A DNA stretch of 64,000 nt from NCBI RefSeq assembly GCF_021044755.1, contig NZ_JAJNOR010000005.1:1-64000 (forward strand), given 5' to 3'. The DNA is from Lientehia hominis (GTDB taxonomy: Bacteria; Bacillota; Clostridia; Lachnospirales; Lachnospiraceae). The notes below the pieces were generated by a model. That model did no database searches. It saw only the letters and a list, made by a program, of their open reading frames with translations, and had not been told where the DNA came from. Shown here one piece after another: positions 29,259 through 38,453 of this stretch (the first letter of the stretch is position 1; each line of letters begins with the position of its first letter). The position numbers were made by a program, and so were the translations under genes.

Positions 29259-30464
29259 ATGGGACAACTCAGAACAAGGAAAAGAGGGGCTACTTGGGAA
29301 TATTCTTTCGAGGGAGCCAAAATAGGCGGAAAGAGGAAACCCATCTCAAAAGGCGGATATCGGACAAAAGCGGACGCCCTGACTGCGGGGACGAAGGCGA
29401 AGGCCGAATATGAAACCTCGGGACGTACTTTTACTCCATCTACTATCAGCCTTGCCGACTATCTGGATTATTGGCTGGAAAACCACGTAAAAAAGAACCT
29501 GGGCCATAATACCTATCTGGATTATGAAAGCAAGACCCGCAACCACATTAAGCCGGCTTTGGGAAAATATCGCCTGAGTGCCATCGAACCGGACATTGTC
29601 CAGAATTGGATCGATAACGTCAAATTAAAGGGCTTCTCTGTCAGTATGGTAAGGAATCTCCTTGCCTGCCTGTCTGGCGCCCTGGAATATGCGGTAATCC
29701 CGATGAAATTTATAAAGTATAACCCCTGCAGCTATGTAAAATTGGGGAGATTAAAAGAAAGTCCAGAACTTAAGATCAAGCGGGAATATATCTGTTCCGC
29801 AGATGACTGGGAAAAGATCATGTCCCGATTTCCGGAAGGCTCCTCTTTTTATCTGCCTTTGCTGACATCTTATCATCTCGGGACCAGGATTGGGGAGACC
29901 TATGGCCTGGACCTGCTTACGGACTTTGACTTTGGCGCGCGTACTTGTTCCATCAATCAGCAGGTCCAAAAGGAGGATAGAGTTTGGTATCAAAGGCCCC
30001 CCAAATACGAATCCTATCGGACGGTAGATATGGGAAGCACCATTCAAAAAGCTATCCGGAAAGAGTACATAAAAAGAAAAGAGACCATGTTATTTTATGG
30101 TCCCTATTACTTAAAAACATATGTACGCCCTGATGGTTCAATCGTTCAGTTTCCTGCCAGCGAAACCGTTCCTTATCGGGAGATCATGCCATTGTCGGTA
30201 AAAGAAAATGGACAGCTCCTTACGCCGGAGTCCTTTAAATATTGTGCCCGTGTGATCCACAACGAACTGGGGCTTGTGCTATTCCACAGCCACTCTCTCC
30301 GTCACACGCATGGCACCTTATTGGCCGAAAACGGGGCAAGTCCAAAGACTGTCATGGAGCGGCTCGGCCATAAGGATATTTCCACCACGATGAACCGCTA
30401 TGTCTTTAACACGGAAAAGATGCGTTCCGATGCGGTGCGTATCTTTGAGGAGGTAACTGGTTGA
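29259..30464 (+). CDS. int: Phage integrase, tyrosine recombinase
   Basis: A 401-residue protein from the ATG at 29259 (AAGGAGG nine bases before). Residues 1-65 are an arm-binding AP2-like domain (RKRGATWEYSFEGAKIGGKR), 70-160 a SAM-like core-binding domain, and 175-400 the catalytic domain with LGTRIGE (Arg), HSLRHTHGTLLAENGASPKT (His-x-x-Arg) and GHKDISTTMNRYVF (nucleophile Tyr). It inserts and excises the phage genome. It is the last phage gene before the chromosome, pointing toward the attachment site. Confidence 0.95.
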   Translation: MGQLRTRKRGATWEYSFEGAKIGGKRKPISKGGYRTKADALTAGTKAKAEYETSGRTFTPSTISLADYLDYWLENHVKKNLGHNTYLDYESKTRNHIKPALGKYRLSAIEPDIVQNWIDNVKLKGFSVSMVRNLLACLSGALEYAVIPMKFIKYNPCSYVKLGRLKESPELKIKREYICSADDWEKIMSRFPEGSSFYLPLLTSYHLGTRIGETYGLDLLTDFDFGARTCSINQQVQKEDRVWYQRPPKYESYRTVDMGSTIQKAIRKEYIKRKETMLFYGPYYLKTYVRPDGSIVQFPASETVPYREIMPLSVKENGQLLTPESFKYCARVIHNELGLVLFHSHSLRHTHGTLLAENGASPKTVMERLGHKDISTTMNRYVFNTEKMRSDAVRIFEEVTG

Positions 30465-30542
30465 TTGCCTACCACTTAAATCCACGGTAGGCAAAAGGTA
30501 GGCAAACCCTGTATTACAACCAGTCAAACCACATGCAAATCC
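30465..30542. other. Right attachment region (attR) with integrase arm-type repeats
   Basis: TTGCCTACC (30465-30473) is inverted relative to two direct copies of GGTAGGCAA (30486-30494 and 30497-30505, 11 bases apart). ACTGGTTG at about 30456 and CAACCAGT at about 30517 form an outer inverted pair. The crossover is probably in or next to the 3' end of the rlmD-like gene. The left junction is outside the window, so the core sequence cannot be defined. Confidence 0.5.
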
Positions 30543-31901
30543 TTATTTTATACGGGTTAGCTGGACCACACATTCCACGTGTCCTGTCCACGGGAACATG
30601 TCCACCGGCCAAGCTCCTTCTGCCCGATATCCCCGCTGCACCAGATATTTCAGGTCCCGTGCCAGGGTCTCTGGATTGCACGAAATATAGACAATCCTTT
30701 TCGGGGCCAAACGCAAAACAGAGGACAAAAATGCCTCATCGCTTCCCTGTCTGGGAGGATCCATAAACACCACATCGGCATTCTCCCGCTGTTCTGCCAT
30801 CCCGCTCATAAATTCTCCTGCATCATTCTGGTAAAAGCGGACATTTTTCACATCATTTCGTTTGGCATTCGCTATGGCATCCCGGACCGCATCTTTGCTG
30901 AGCTCTACCCCTATGACCTCACCGGCCCGGCTGCTGGCCGTCAGCCCGATCGTCCCGATCCCGCAATACGCGTCAATGACACGTTCTTTTCCTGTCAGGC
31001 CGGCCAATTCAATCGCTTTACCATAAAGAACCTCTGTCTGGACAGGGTTTACCTGATAAAAAGATCTGGGAGAAATCCGAAATACTTTCCCGCACAGAGT
31101 ATCTTCAATATATCCTTTTCCGTAAAGGGTGATCTCCCGTTCTCCCAGCACCATACTGGTCCTCTTATCATTGACATTCAGCACAACGGTCGTGATCTCC
31201 GGATGGAGCGCGCGAAGAGCTTTCACAAAATTGTTTTTAGACGGCAGAATCGGAGAGGACAGCACCAGGACCACCAGCACTTCTCCGCTGCTGAAGCCCC
31301 GCCTGATCAGAACATGACGAAGAAGGCCATAGCCGGTGTCCTCATCAAATATTCGAATCTTAAAGGATTTTAACAGTCCCCGGATGTCCCGGATGATCGC
31401 ATCCGCCTGCTCGTCCTCAATAAGACAGTCGTCTATGGGAACGACTCTGTGGCTGTTCCTTTCATATACTCCGGAAATGACTGTCCCATCTTTTTTCCGG
31501 TCAAAAACTGCATGTACTTTGTTGCGATAATGGAAGGGATCTTTCATTCCGATTATAGGATGGACCCGGCAGATTCCTTTTAATAAAGATTCCACCATTT
31601 TCTGTTTCATCCGCAGCTGCTCCTCATAAGAAATCCTCTGATATTCACAGCCTCCGCATTTCATTGAAACCGGACAGAATGATTCCTGATCCCTCCTGCG
31701 TCCATCGCTGGCTGCAGCTGCATAGCTGGTTTTTAAAGAAACAGGTTTCCTCTTACCAGTATTCGCATTCCCTTTTGATTCTGAGAACGTTTCTCTCAAT
31801 CCCGTCTTTTTACTATGAATTTCGTATTCCGGTGTTTCCTTCCCCTTCGCAGCTGGAGCTTTAAACTGTTTATTCCTCTTTTCGCCTTTTAACTGACTCA
31901 T
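30543..31901 (-). CDS. rlmD: 23S rRNA (uracil-C5)-methyltransferase, RlmD/RumA family, copy 1
   Basis: A 452-residue protein. After a basic, unusual N-terminal tail of 70 residues it has CPVSMKCGGCEYQ, the iron-sulfur cysteines, then a SAM domain with VIDAYCGIGTIGLTASSRAG and FMDPPRQGSDEAF, and YISCNPETLARDL with the catalytic cysteine. It methylates U1939-type sites of 23S rRNA. The expected N-terminal TRAM domain is not seen, unlike in the second copy at 43777. The prophage adjoins its 3' end without visibly damaging the frame. Confidence 0.88.
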   Translation of the reverse strand: MSQLKGEKRNKQFKAPAAKGKETPEYEIHSKKTGLRETFSESKGNANTGKRKPVSLKTSYAAAASDGRRRDQESFCPVSMKCGGCEYQRISYEEQLRMKQKMVESLLKGICRVHPIIGMKDPFHYRNKVHAVFDRKKDGTVISGVYERNSHRVVPIDDCLIEDEQADAIIRDIRGLLKSFKIRIFDEDTGYGLLRHVLIRRGFSSGEVLVVLVLSSPILPSKNNFVKALRALHPEITTVVLNVNDKRTSMVLGEREITLYGKGYIEDTLCGKVFRISPRSFYQVNPVQTEVLYGKAIELAGLTGKERVIDAYCGIGTIGLTASSRAGEVIGVELSKDAVRDAIANAKRNDVKNVRFYQNDAGEFMSGMAEQRENADVVFMDPPRQGSDEAFLSSVLRLAPKRIVYISCNPETLARDLKYLVQRGYRAEGAWPVDMFPWTGHVECVVQLTRIK

Positions 31902-31984
31902 TCCCTGTCTATTCCTTCCCTCTCTGACCGTTCTTATGCTTATGCCGTAACTGCAGACCGATTGCTCTGTCAGTACCGGCCCTG

Positions 31985-33187
31985 CTATTTTTCATCGCAC
32001 ACCTGAAAGATATAAAATTTCAAATAATATGAATCATCTGCCGCCCAAAGTATCGGATGGTCCGGAGCCTGGGTGCGAAATTCCACCTGCCGCAGCCGCT
32101 TGTGAACATTTTTGGCGGCTTGTCCAATCGTCTGAGTGAACAATTCATAATCCATGAAATGAGAACAGGAACAAGTAGCCAAATATCCCCCGTCTTTGAT
32201 CAGCTTCATGGCCCGCAGATTGATTTCCCGGTAACCTTTTACCGCATTCCTTATGGAATTCCTGGATTTTGTAAACGCCGGCGGGTCCAGGATCACCACA
32301 TCAAACTTCTCCCCCTGTTTCTCCAGTTCAGGAAGCATCTCAAATACATCGGCACAGCGAAACTCCACTTTCTCTTCCAAATGATTCAATGCCGCATTTT
32401 CCCTTGCCTGGGCCACTCCCAATTCAGATGCGTCTACGCCAATCACACTCTCCGCCCCTGCTAATCCTGCATTTAAAGCAAAGGATCCTGTATGCGTAAA
32501 ACAGTCCAATACCCTCGCACCGGGGCACAGCTTCCAGATTGCCCTGCGGTTATATTTCTGATCCAGAAAAAAGCCTGTCTTCTGTCCCTCTTTCACATCC
32601 ACCAAATAGTGGACACCATTTTCTGTTATCTCCACTTTCGTATCAAAGGGTTCCCCAAGAAATCCCTTGACACATTCCATCCCTTCCTGCTTTCTGACCT
32701 TCGCGTCACTTCGTTCATAAACGCCGCGGATGGCGATTCCGTCTTCTTCCATGAACTGCTTCAGTATATCAACGATCAGTACCTTAAACCGGTCGATCCC
32801 CAGCGCCAGCGACTGTACCACCAGCACGTCGGAAAACTTGTCTATCACAATACCGGGCAGAAAATCGGCTTCTCCGAAAATCACCCTGCAGCTGTCAGTA
32901 TCCACCACCTGTTTCCGGTATTCCCAAGCGTTCTTAACACGCATCCGGAGAAATTCCTCATCTATCTCGGCATCTTTATCCCGGGTCATCATACGGACCG
33001 TCAGTTTTGAATTCCGGTTTATAAACCCTTTTCCCAGCGGATACCCGTCGAAGTCGTGTATCAGTACAATGTCCCCATCCTCAAATTTTCCCAGGATACT
33101 TTCCACCTCATTGTCGTAGATCCAGGGACCGCCTGATTTCAAAGTCCGTCCTGCTCCCTTTTTTAAAGTTACGATTGCATTGCTCAT
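31985..33187 (-). CDS. rlmI: 23S rRNA (cytosine-C5)-methyltransferase, RlmI family
   Basis: A 400-residue protein. An N-terminal PUA domain (KKGAGRTLKSGGPWIYDNEV) leads into an RlmI-type middle domain (YLVDVKEGQKTGFFLDQKYN) and a Rossmann SAM domain with VLDCFTHTGSFALNAGLAG and VILDPPAFTKSR. The catalytic cysteine is in YLATCSCSHFMDYELF. It acts on C1962 of 23S rRNA in the family. It forms part of a minus-strand cluster of RNA-modifying genes. Confidence 0.92.
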   Translation of the reverse strand: MSNAIVTLKKGAGRTLKSGGPWIYDNEVESILGKFEDGDIVLIHDFDGYPLGKGFINRNSKLTVRMMTRDKDAEIDEEFLRMRVKNAWEYRKQVVDTDSCRVIFGEADFLPGIVIDKFSDVLVVQSLALGIDRFKVLIVDILKQFMEEDGIAIRGVYERSDAKVRKQEGMECVKGFLGEPFDTKVEITENGVHYLVDVKEGQKTGFFLDQKYNRRAIWKLCPGARVLDCFTHTGSFALNAGLAGAESVIGVDASELGVAQARENAALNHLEEKVEFRCADVFEMLPELEKQGEKFDVVILDPPAFTKSRNSIRNAVKGYREINLRAMKLIKDGGYLATCSCSHFMDYELFTQTIGQAAKNVHKRLRQVEFRTQAPDHPILWAADDSYYLKFYIFQVCDEK

Positions 33188-33243
33188 ATTTTCCTCCCGC
33201 CGTCCGGCTGTATTTTATCCTTGCTGTCCAAATTTATTTTCCT

Positions 33244-34134
33244 TTATATCCCCTCATGATCAAACGCAGGGATAAAGCTTTCTCCGGCCGTCTCGCCTTC
33301 TTGAATGAAACCATTCTCTACTCCGATGGAAATGGCATAGTCCACCAGTCTGTCATATTCTCGTTTAGTGACGCGCCGGTTTAATTCCGGCCATTTATTT
33401 ACCTGCAGCAGCGGTGTATATTGATTCATCAGGCTCAGATAGACCTGGTCTCCGTAAGTCTCATACACATAGCCCACCACTGCTTTCGCATTTTTCAAAT
33501 GTCCCGGAAGAAGCAGGTGGCGGACGATCACGCCTCTTTTCATATTTCCATCCGGGGCAAACGCCGCCCGGCCCTGCTGGCGCACCATCTCTTTCAATGC
33601 GGCCTTCGCCGTTTCCGGATAATCCTCCGCCCCGGAATACCGCCGTGCCGTCTCTTTCTCCATATATTTAAAATCCGTCAGATAGACATCCACGACTCCC
33701 TCCAGAGTTTTCAGCGTGTCCGTCTTTTCATAGCCGCCGCAGTTATATACGACCGGCAGGGATAATCCGTCAGCTCTGGCCTTCTCTACAGCAGCTATGA
33801 TCTCCGGCGTGTAGTGAGTCGGCGTTACCAGGTTTATATTGGCCGCACCTTTCTCCTGAAGCTCCAGGAATATTTCCGCCAGCCTTTCCACTGTAATCTG
33901 TTTTCCCGTTTCAGCGCAGGCGATCTGGTAATTCTGGCAGTAAACGCACCGAAGGTTACAGCCACTGAAAAATACGGTGCCCGATCCATTTTTACCGGAA
34001 ATACAAGGTTCCTCCCAAATATGAAGCGAAGCCCGCGCCGCATAGATCCCGCCGCCGGCGACGCCGCAATAGCCTGTCTGTCCGGATTTACGGTCCACGC
34101 CGCACTCTCTCGGGCACAGCCTGCAGATTCCCAT
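33244..34134 (-). CDS. Radical SAM protein, pyruvate formate-lyase-activase-like
   Basis: A 296-residue protein. CRLCPRECGVDRKSGQTGYC at the N-terminus is a second cysteine motif, and FFSGCNLRCVYCQNYQIACA has the CxxxCxxC that binds the SAM [4Fe-4S] cluster. ANINLVTPTHYTPEIIAAVE is the usual following helix. Proteins of this form activate glycyl-radical enzymes or have unknown targets; no glycyl-radical gene is near, so the target is open. Confidence 0.85.
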   Translation of the reverse strand: MGICRLCPRECGVDRKSGQTGYCGVAGGGIYAARASLHIWEEPCISGKNGSGTVFFSGCNLRCVYCQNYQIACAETGKQITVERLAEIFLELQEKGAANINLVTPTHYTPEIIAAVEKARADGLSLPVVYNCGGYEKTDTLKTLEGVVDVYLTDFKYMEKETARRYSGAEDYPETAKAALKEMVRQQGRAAFAPDGNMKRGVIVRHLLLPGHLKNAKAVVGYVYETYGDQVYLSLMNQYTPLLQVNKWPELNRRVTKREYDRLVDYAISIGVENGFIQEGETAGESFIPAFDHEGI

Positions 34135-34245
34135 CCCGATTCCCTCTTTTCCCTTTTACAGCCAAAAGATATCATTATTCTACATTATACTGGAATCAGA
34201 CTCCAAATACAACAACACCCATCCGCCATTTTAAATGGAGACACT

Positions 34246-34286
34246 AAAACAGACAGCGGCAGATCCTTTCCGGCTGCCGCTGTCTG
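34246..34286 (-). terminator. Terminator after the cytidylate-kinase-like gene
   Basis: A 13-bp perfect stem, CAGACAGCGGCAG (34250-34262) and its complement (34274-34286), is followed on the minus strand by TTTT. Confidence 0.75.
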
Positions 34287-34347
34287 TCAATATTCATTTT
34301 TAATTCAGTCCGTATCCGGTCCGTGAACCTGAGTACGGTTAAACACA

Positions 34348-34941
34348 TTAATCCATCCTGGTCAGATCCACCAGAATATCCACACACTTTTCAAGACCGA
34401 TGGCACCGCTGTCCAGTGAAATATGATAATTCTGCGCCATTCCCCATTTTCGCTCCGTATAATATTCATAGTTCAAGCGGCGTTTTTTATCCTTTTCTGC
34501 TAGCCTTTTCTCAGGTTTCTTTTCTGTCTCTCCGTACAGCTTCACGATCCGCTCCGCTTTCTTTTTCACATCCGCGCAAATAAAGGCATGCAGGCAGTCT
34601 TCCCTTTCCCTCAAAATGTAATCCGCACAACGTCCCACTATCACGCATGATTCTTTTTCCGCAAGCTCCAGGATGATCTTTCTCTGAGCTGACCAGAGAT
34701 AATCATTTACTGACATACCGTTGCTCTCTCTGCCTAAAAAGGAATAGGCAAAACGGTTTTTAGTCGGTGAATCCTCGCCCTGCTCCGCCACAAACTGCTC
34801 TGAAAGCCCGGATTCCTTCGCCACTTTTTCAATCAGCTCTTTGTCGTAAAAGGAAATTCCAAGCCGTTCCGCTGTCTGCCTTCCGATCGTCCTCCCGCCG
34901 CTGCCAAATTCTCTGCTGATGGTAATAATCCTTTTCATCAT
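34348..34941 (-). CDS. Cytidylate-kinase-like family protein
   Basis: A 197-residue protein. ITISREFGSGGRTIGRQTAE is a variant P-loop at the N-terminus, followed by FYDKELIEKVAKESGLSEQF. The LID region and GRCADYILREREDCLHAFIC fit the cytidylate kinase-like group, which is widespread beside transporters in Lachnospiraceae and distinct from true Cmk. The substrate is not known. Confidence 0.8.
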   Translation of the reverse strand: MMKRIITISREFGSGGRTIGRQTAERLGISFYDKELIEKVAKESGLSEQFVAEQGEDSPTKNRFAYSFLGRESNGMSVNDYLWSAQRKIILELAEKESCVIVGRCADYILREREDCLHAFICADVKKKAERIVKLYGETEKKPEKRLAEKDKKRRLNYEYYTERKWGMAQNYHISLDSGAIGLEKCVDILVDLTRMD

Positions 34942-35012
34942 ATTATCTGCCTCCTTTTTCTTGATCCATTATACCATTTTTTGTTCAGAACCGTAATAAA
35001 AGCGCCGGCAAT

Positions 35013-36395
35013 CTAAGTAAGCCTCTTTTTTGCGACCTGTCTCATCAGCACTGCCGCAAGAATCAACGCCGCGCCCTCCGCTATGGGAAAAGCAGTCCAG
35101 ATCAACGTTTCCGCGTTGGGAAGACGGGTAAAAATCCATGCGAGCGGAAGCGCCACTATGATCAGCCGTACCGTGGACACCAATAAGGAACGGACCCCAT
35201 ACCCCAGTGCCTGAAAAATACCCTGATAAGCGATATTGGCACCGGCAAACAAATAGCCCAATGTAATAATGCGCACTGCCCGGATACAAAGCGTCCGTGT
35301 TTCATCTGACAGGGAAAAAATACCGATCAGTTGTCCTGCAAATACCTGCAGCAGCATGGCTCCCACCAGCATGATGATCAGCGTATAAAGCATTCCGTAT
35401 CGGATCCCTTCTTGTATCCTCTTTTTGTCCCGTTTCCCGTAATTGAATCCGATGATTGGAATCATGGCGTTATTCATACCGAAAGCCGCAAAAAAGACAA
35501 ATTGCTGGATCTTATAATAAATTCCATATGCCGTTACCGCCGCTGTGGAAACCGCTCCAAATATGATATTCACGCCATATGTCATGAATGACATCAGTGC
35601 CTGCATGATAATGGCTGGAATTCCAATGGTGTAGACTTCTGTAATGATCTTTATCCTCGGGCGCAGATATTGAAAGCCTGTATTGATATCCCTTCTGTTA
35701 CATATCATATGAAACAGGATTCCCAGAATAAGGGAAACCGCCTGCCCAATAACAGTCGCATATGCCGCGCCTTCAATCCCCAATTCCGGAAATCCCAGAT
35801 ATCCGAAGATCAATATTGGATCCAGGATAATATTGGTCACAGCCCCGGCCACCTGGGCGACAGTCGACAGCATGGTCCGGCCTGTGGCCTGCAAAAGCTT
35901 CTCGTAGATCATGAACAGGATGCTTCCGAAGGAAAGGATTGAACAGATTTCCAGATATGCCTTTCCCATTTGAAGGACAACAGGATCCTTTGTCTGGGAA
36001 ACCATATAAGCATTCACGCCGAAGATTCCGAACAGTAAAAATACAATATAGGTGCAGAGCCCTAAAAAGACGGCGTTGCCTGAAATCCAGCTTCCTTTCT
36101 CCCTGTCGCCCTGGCCAAGACTCTTTGACAGCAGTGCGTTTACTCCAACTCCGGTGCCAATTCCAATCGCGACCATCAGCATCTGGACCGGGAAGGCCAG
36201 AGTCAGGGCATTCACTGCATAATCCCCCAAATGTGCCACAGCAGGCGTGTCCTTTATGCTGCTTACAAAAAAGCTGTCCACAATATTGTACAAAGCCTGC
36301 AGCGCCATGGATAAAATCATGGGAATCCCCATGGCCAGCATCAGCTTTTTGATGGGCGCTGTCCCCATCCGGTTCATAGTAATCTCTTTTTCCAT
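35013..36395 (-). CDS. MATE-family multidrug/Na+ efflux transporter
   Basis: A 460-residue protein from the ATG at 36395 (GAGGAGG upstream); the longer frame to 36521 would overlap the leader. Twelve membrane segments in two halves are visible, with MILSMALQALYNIVDSFFVS and GIGTGVGVNALLSKSLGQGD as the first-half landmarks and AFGMNNAMIPIIGFNYGKRD in the second. It exports drugs or metabolites with a cation gradient. A leader peptide gene with an embedded terminator precedes it, suggesting induction by ribosome-targeting compounds. Confidence 0.9.
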   Translation of the reverse strand: MEKEITMNRMGTAPIKKLMLAMGIPMILSMALQALYNIVDSFFVSSIKDTPAVAHLGDYAVNALTLAFPVQMLMVAIGIGTGVGVNALLSKSLGQGDREKGSWISGNAVFLGLCTYIVFLLFGIFGVNAYMVSQTKDPVVLQMGKAYLEICSILSFGSILFMIYEKLLQATGRTMLSTVAQVAGAVTNIILDPILIFGYLGFPELGIEGAAYATVIGQAVSLILGILFHMICNRRDINTGFQYLRPRIKIITEVYTIGIPAIIMQALMSFMTYGVNIIFGAVSTAAVTAYGIYYKIQQFVFFAAFGMNNAMIPIIGFNYGKRDKKRIQEGIRYGMLYTLIIMLVGAMLLQVFAGQLIGIFSLSDETRTLCIRAVRIITLGYLFAGANIAYQGIFQALGYGVRSLLVSTVRLIIVALPLAWIFTRLPNAETLIWTAFPIAEGAALILAAVLMRQVAKKRLT

Positions 36396-36417
36396 TGTCT
36401 CTGTTTCCTCCTCATAT

Positions 36418-36561
36418 TCAGTCGTCTCTGGAGTCTTTTGGGGGAAGCTGCCACAACCCGAATCCATGAATTGTGCACACTTTTTCTTGTACAATAGGAA
36501 GTCCAAGAAACTCTTCATCACACAAAAAAAATGCGCAGATCCGACATCCGGATTTACGCAT
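36418..36561 (-). CDS. Leader peptide overlapping the MATE attenuator
   Basis: A 47-codon frame. MRKSGCRICAFFLCDEEFLG is encoded by the terminator hairpin and its T-run (TTTTTTTTG reads F-F-L), and the frame ends 22 bases before the MATE start. Translation of the hairpin would change terminator formation. The ribosome site (GAGTGG) is weak. Upstream frames with embedded terminators are known regulators of drug transporters in Firmicutes. Confidence 0.5.
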   Translation of the reverse strand: MRKSGCRICAFFLCDEEFLGLPIVQEKVCTIHGFGLWQLPPKDSRDD

Positions 36562-36562
36562 T
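36524..36562 (-). terminator. Attenuator hairpin before the MATE gene
   Basis: On the minus strand AATGCG...CGCATT with inner pairing (ATCCG / CGGAT) is followed by eight T. It is only about twenty bases past the likely transcript start and upstream of the MATE gene, so it must be relieved for expression. Confidence 0.7.
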
Positions 36563-36583
36563 GCAGCCACTCGATTCTTTTTT

Positions 36584-36612
36584 ATTTTATCCATTTGTTT
36601 TTAAATTGTCAA
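36584..36612 (-). promoter_or_regulatory. Promoter of the MATE leader
   Basis: TTGACA (36612-36607), 17 bases, TAAAAT (36589-36584). It is the only convincing promoter upstream of the MATE gene. Confidence 0.65.
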
Positions 36613-36710
36613 GCAAAAATTGAACAGGACGCCGCATTACACGGACGCCCTGTTCCTATATAGAAGGTATAATAATGGGTAGCAATGTTAGTTATTCAGA
36701 CGGCTTCTGA

Positions 36711-38453
36711 TCACTCTTCTGTCTCTTCTTCCGGCATCAGCCATGCATGATGGTCCGTATGCAGAAGCTTATGAGACAAATGAGACAGCGGTGCCTCCAG
36801 ATAATCCTGGTAACATTTCTGGACAGAAGGATTTTCATGAGAGAACCTCAGGTTGTTCACCTTGTCCAGTCCATAGAGAACCTCGCATCTGGCTTCCGCC
36901 TGTTCTTCTCCGTCTTTTATCGGCTGCCCGCCGCCGCCTGCACAGCCGCCCGGACATGCCATGATTTCCACAAAGTGGTACTGGACTTCACCCTTTCGGA
37001 TGGCCTCCATCAGTTTTCTGGTATTGGAAAGCCCGCTGGCAACGGCCACTTTCAGATTCTGACCCGCCAGGTTGAACTCAGCCTCTTTCCAGCCGTCCAT
37101 ACCACGCACCTTGCTGAAGGAATCTGGATCAGGATTTCTTCCTGTCACCAGATAATACGCGCTTCGAAGAGCCGCTTCCATAACGCCGCCGGTAGCCCCG
37201 AAAATGACGCCGGCGCCTGAGCCGGTACCCAAAGGCATATCGAACTCTTCTTCTTCCAGATCAGAGGGAATGATGTGCTCCGCGCGGATCAGGCGGTCTA
37301 CTTCTCTGGTAGTCAGGACCACGTCCACATCCGGGCCTGCACCCGCGTCATTCATGACCGGTATTGCGCACTCGTGCTTTTTCGCTACACAGGGCATGAT
37401 CGAGATACTGTAGATTCTGGAAGGATCCACATCCAGCAGCTTCGCATAGTAGGACTTTGCAACGGCTCCAAACATCTGCTGAGGCGATTTCGCGCTGGAC
37501 AACTGGTCCACCATACCGGGATACTGGGATTTCATAAAACGTACCCACCCCGGACAGCATGATGTGAACATCGGGAACGTTTCATTCTCCTTGTTCTTCA
37601 CCTTTTCCAGGAACTCGCTTCCCTCTTCCATGATGGTCAGGTCCGCGCTGAAATTGGTGTCAAATATGTAATTAAAGCCAATCTGACGAAGGGCTGATAC
37701 CAGACGCTTCACGGTCGCAAACTTTCTGGGAAGGCCGAACGCCTCCCCCCATGCCGCACGCACGGCGGGCGCCACCTGCACTACTGTGATCTTCTCCGGG
37801 TCTGCCAGCGCATCCAGCACCTTCTGGACATCGTCGCGCTCCCTCAGAGCCCCAACAGGACAGTGTGTGATACACTGGCCGCAGAGCGCACAGTCAGATT
37901 CCTGAATCTTTCTGTTTCTGGAAACGTCAACGGTGGTCCTCGAACCGGTCCCAGCCACATCCCAGATATTCAGTCCCTGGATCTTGTCACAAACCTGTAC
38001 ACAGCGCATGCACTTGATGCACTTTTTGGCATCCCGGATCAAGGGGAAATCCATCGGCCAATTGGACTTCGGAAGCTTTTTCTCAAAAGGAAGCTCCAGA
38101 ATGCCTAGATCGTTGGCTATAGTCTGAAGACTGCAGTTCCCGCTTCTCACGCAGGTAGCACACTGACAGTCATGCTGAGACAGAATCAACTCTACATTAT
38201 TTCTTCTGCTCTCTCTTACCTTGGGACTGTTGGTACGGATATCCATACCCTCCCATACTTTATTATTGCAGGCCGTCACCAGTTTAGCGCAGCCTTCCAC
38301 TTCTACAACACAGACACGGCAGGCGCCGATCTCATTGATATCCTTCAGATAACAAAGAGTCGGAATAAAAATCCCTGCGGAAGCGGCAGCGTCCAGAATC
38401 GTGGTTCCTTCCTTCACTCTGATCTGTTTACCATTAATTGTGAGATTTACCAT
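36711..38453 (-). CDS. [FeFe] hydrogenase catalytic subunit
   Basis: A 580-residue protein. In order: an N-terminal [2Fe-2S] domain (LCYLKDINEIGACRVCVVEV), a His-Cys cluster (HDCQCATCVRSGNC), two [4Fe-4S] motifs (CIKCMRCVQVC, CALCGQCITHCPVG), then the H-cluster loops TSCCPGWVRF, MPCVAKKHE and ACPGGCAGGGGQP. The small subunit part is fused at the C-terminus (SHKLLHTDHHAW). It makes or consumes H2 with electrons from its flavoprotein partner, whose gene it overlaps by seven bases. It resembles HndD/HydA-type NAD(P)-linked enzymes. Confidence 0.95.
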   Translation of the reverse strand: MVNLTINGKQIRVKEGTTILDAAASAGIFIPTLCYLKDINEIGACRVCVVEVEGCAKLVTACNNKVWEGMDIRTNSPKVRESRRNNVELILSQHDCQCATCVRSGNCSLQTIANDLGILELPFEKKLPKSNWPMDFPLIRDAKKCIKCMRCVQVCDKIQGLNIWDVAGTGSRTTVDVSRNRKIQESDCALCGQCITHCPVGALRERDDVQKVLDALADPEKITVVQVAPAVRAAWGEAFGLPRKFATVKRLVSALRQIGFNYIFDTNFSADLTIMEEGSEFLEKVKNKENETFPMFTSCCPGWVRFMKSQYPGMVDQLSSAKSPQQMFGAVAKSYYAKLLDVDPSRIYSISIMPCVAKKHECAIPVMNDAGAGPDVDVVLTTREVDRLIRAEHIIPSDLEEEEFDMPLGTGSGAGVIFGATGGVMEAALRSAYYLVTGRNPDPDSFSKVRGMDGWKEAEFNLAGQNLKVAVASGLSNTRKLMEAIRKGEVQYHFVEIMACPGGCAGGGGQPIKDGEEQAEARCEVLYGLDKVNNLRFSHENPSVQKCYQDYLEAPLSHLSHKLLHTDHHAWLMPEEETEE

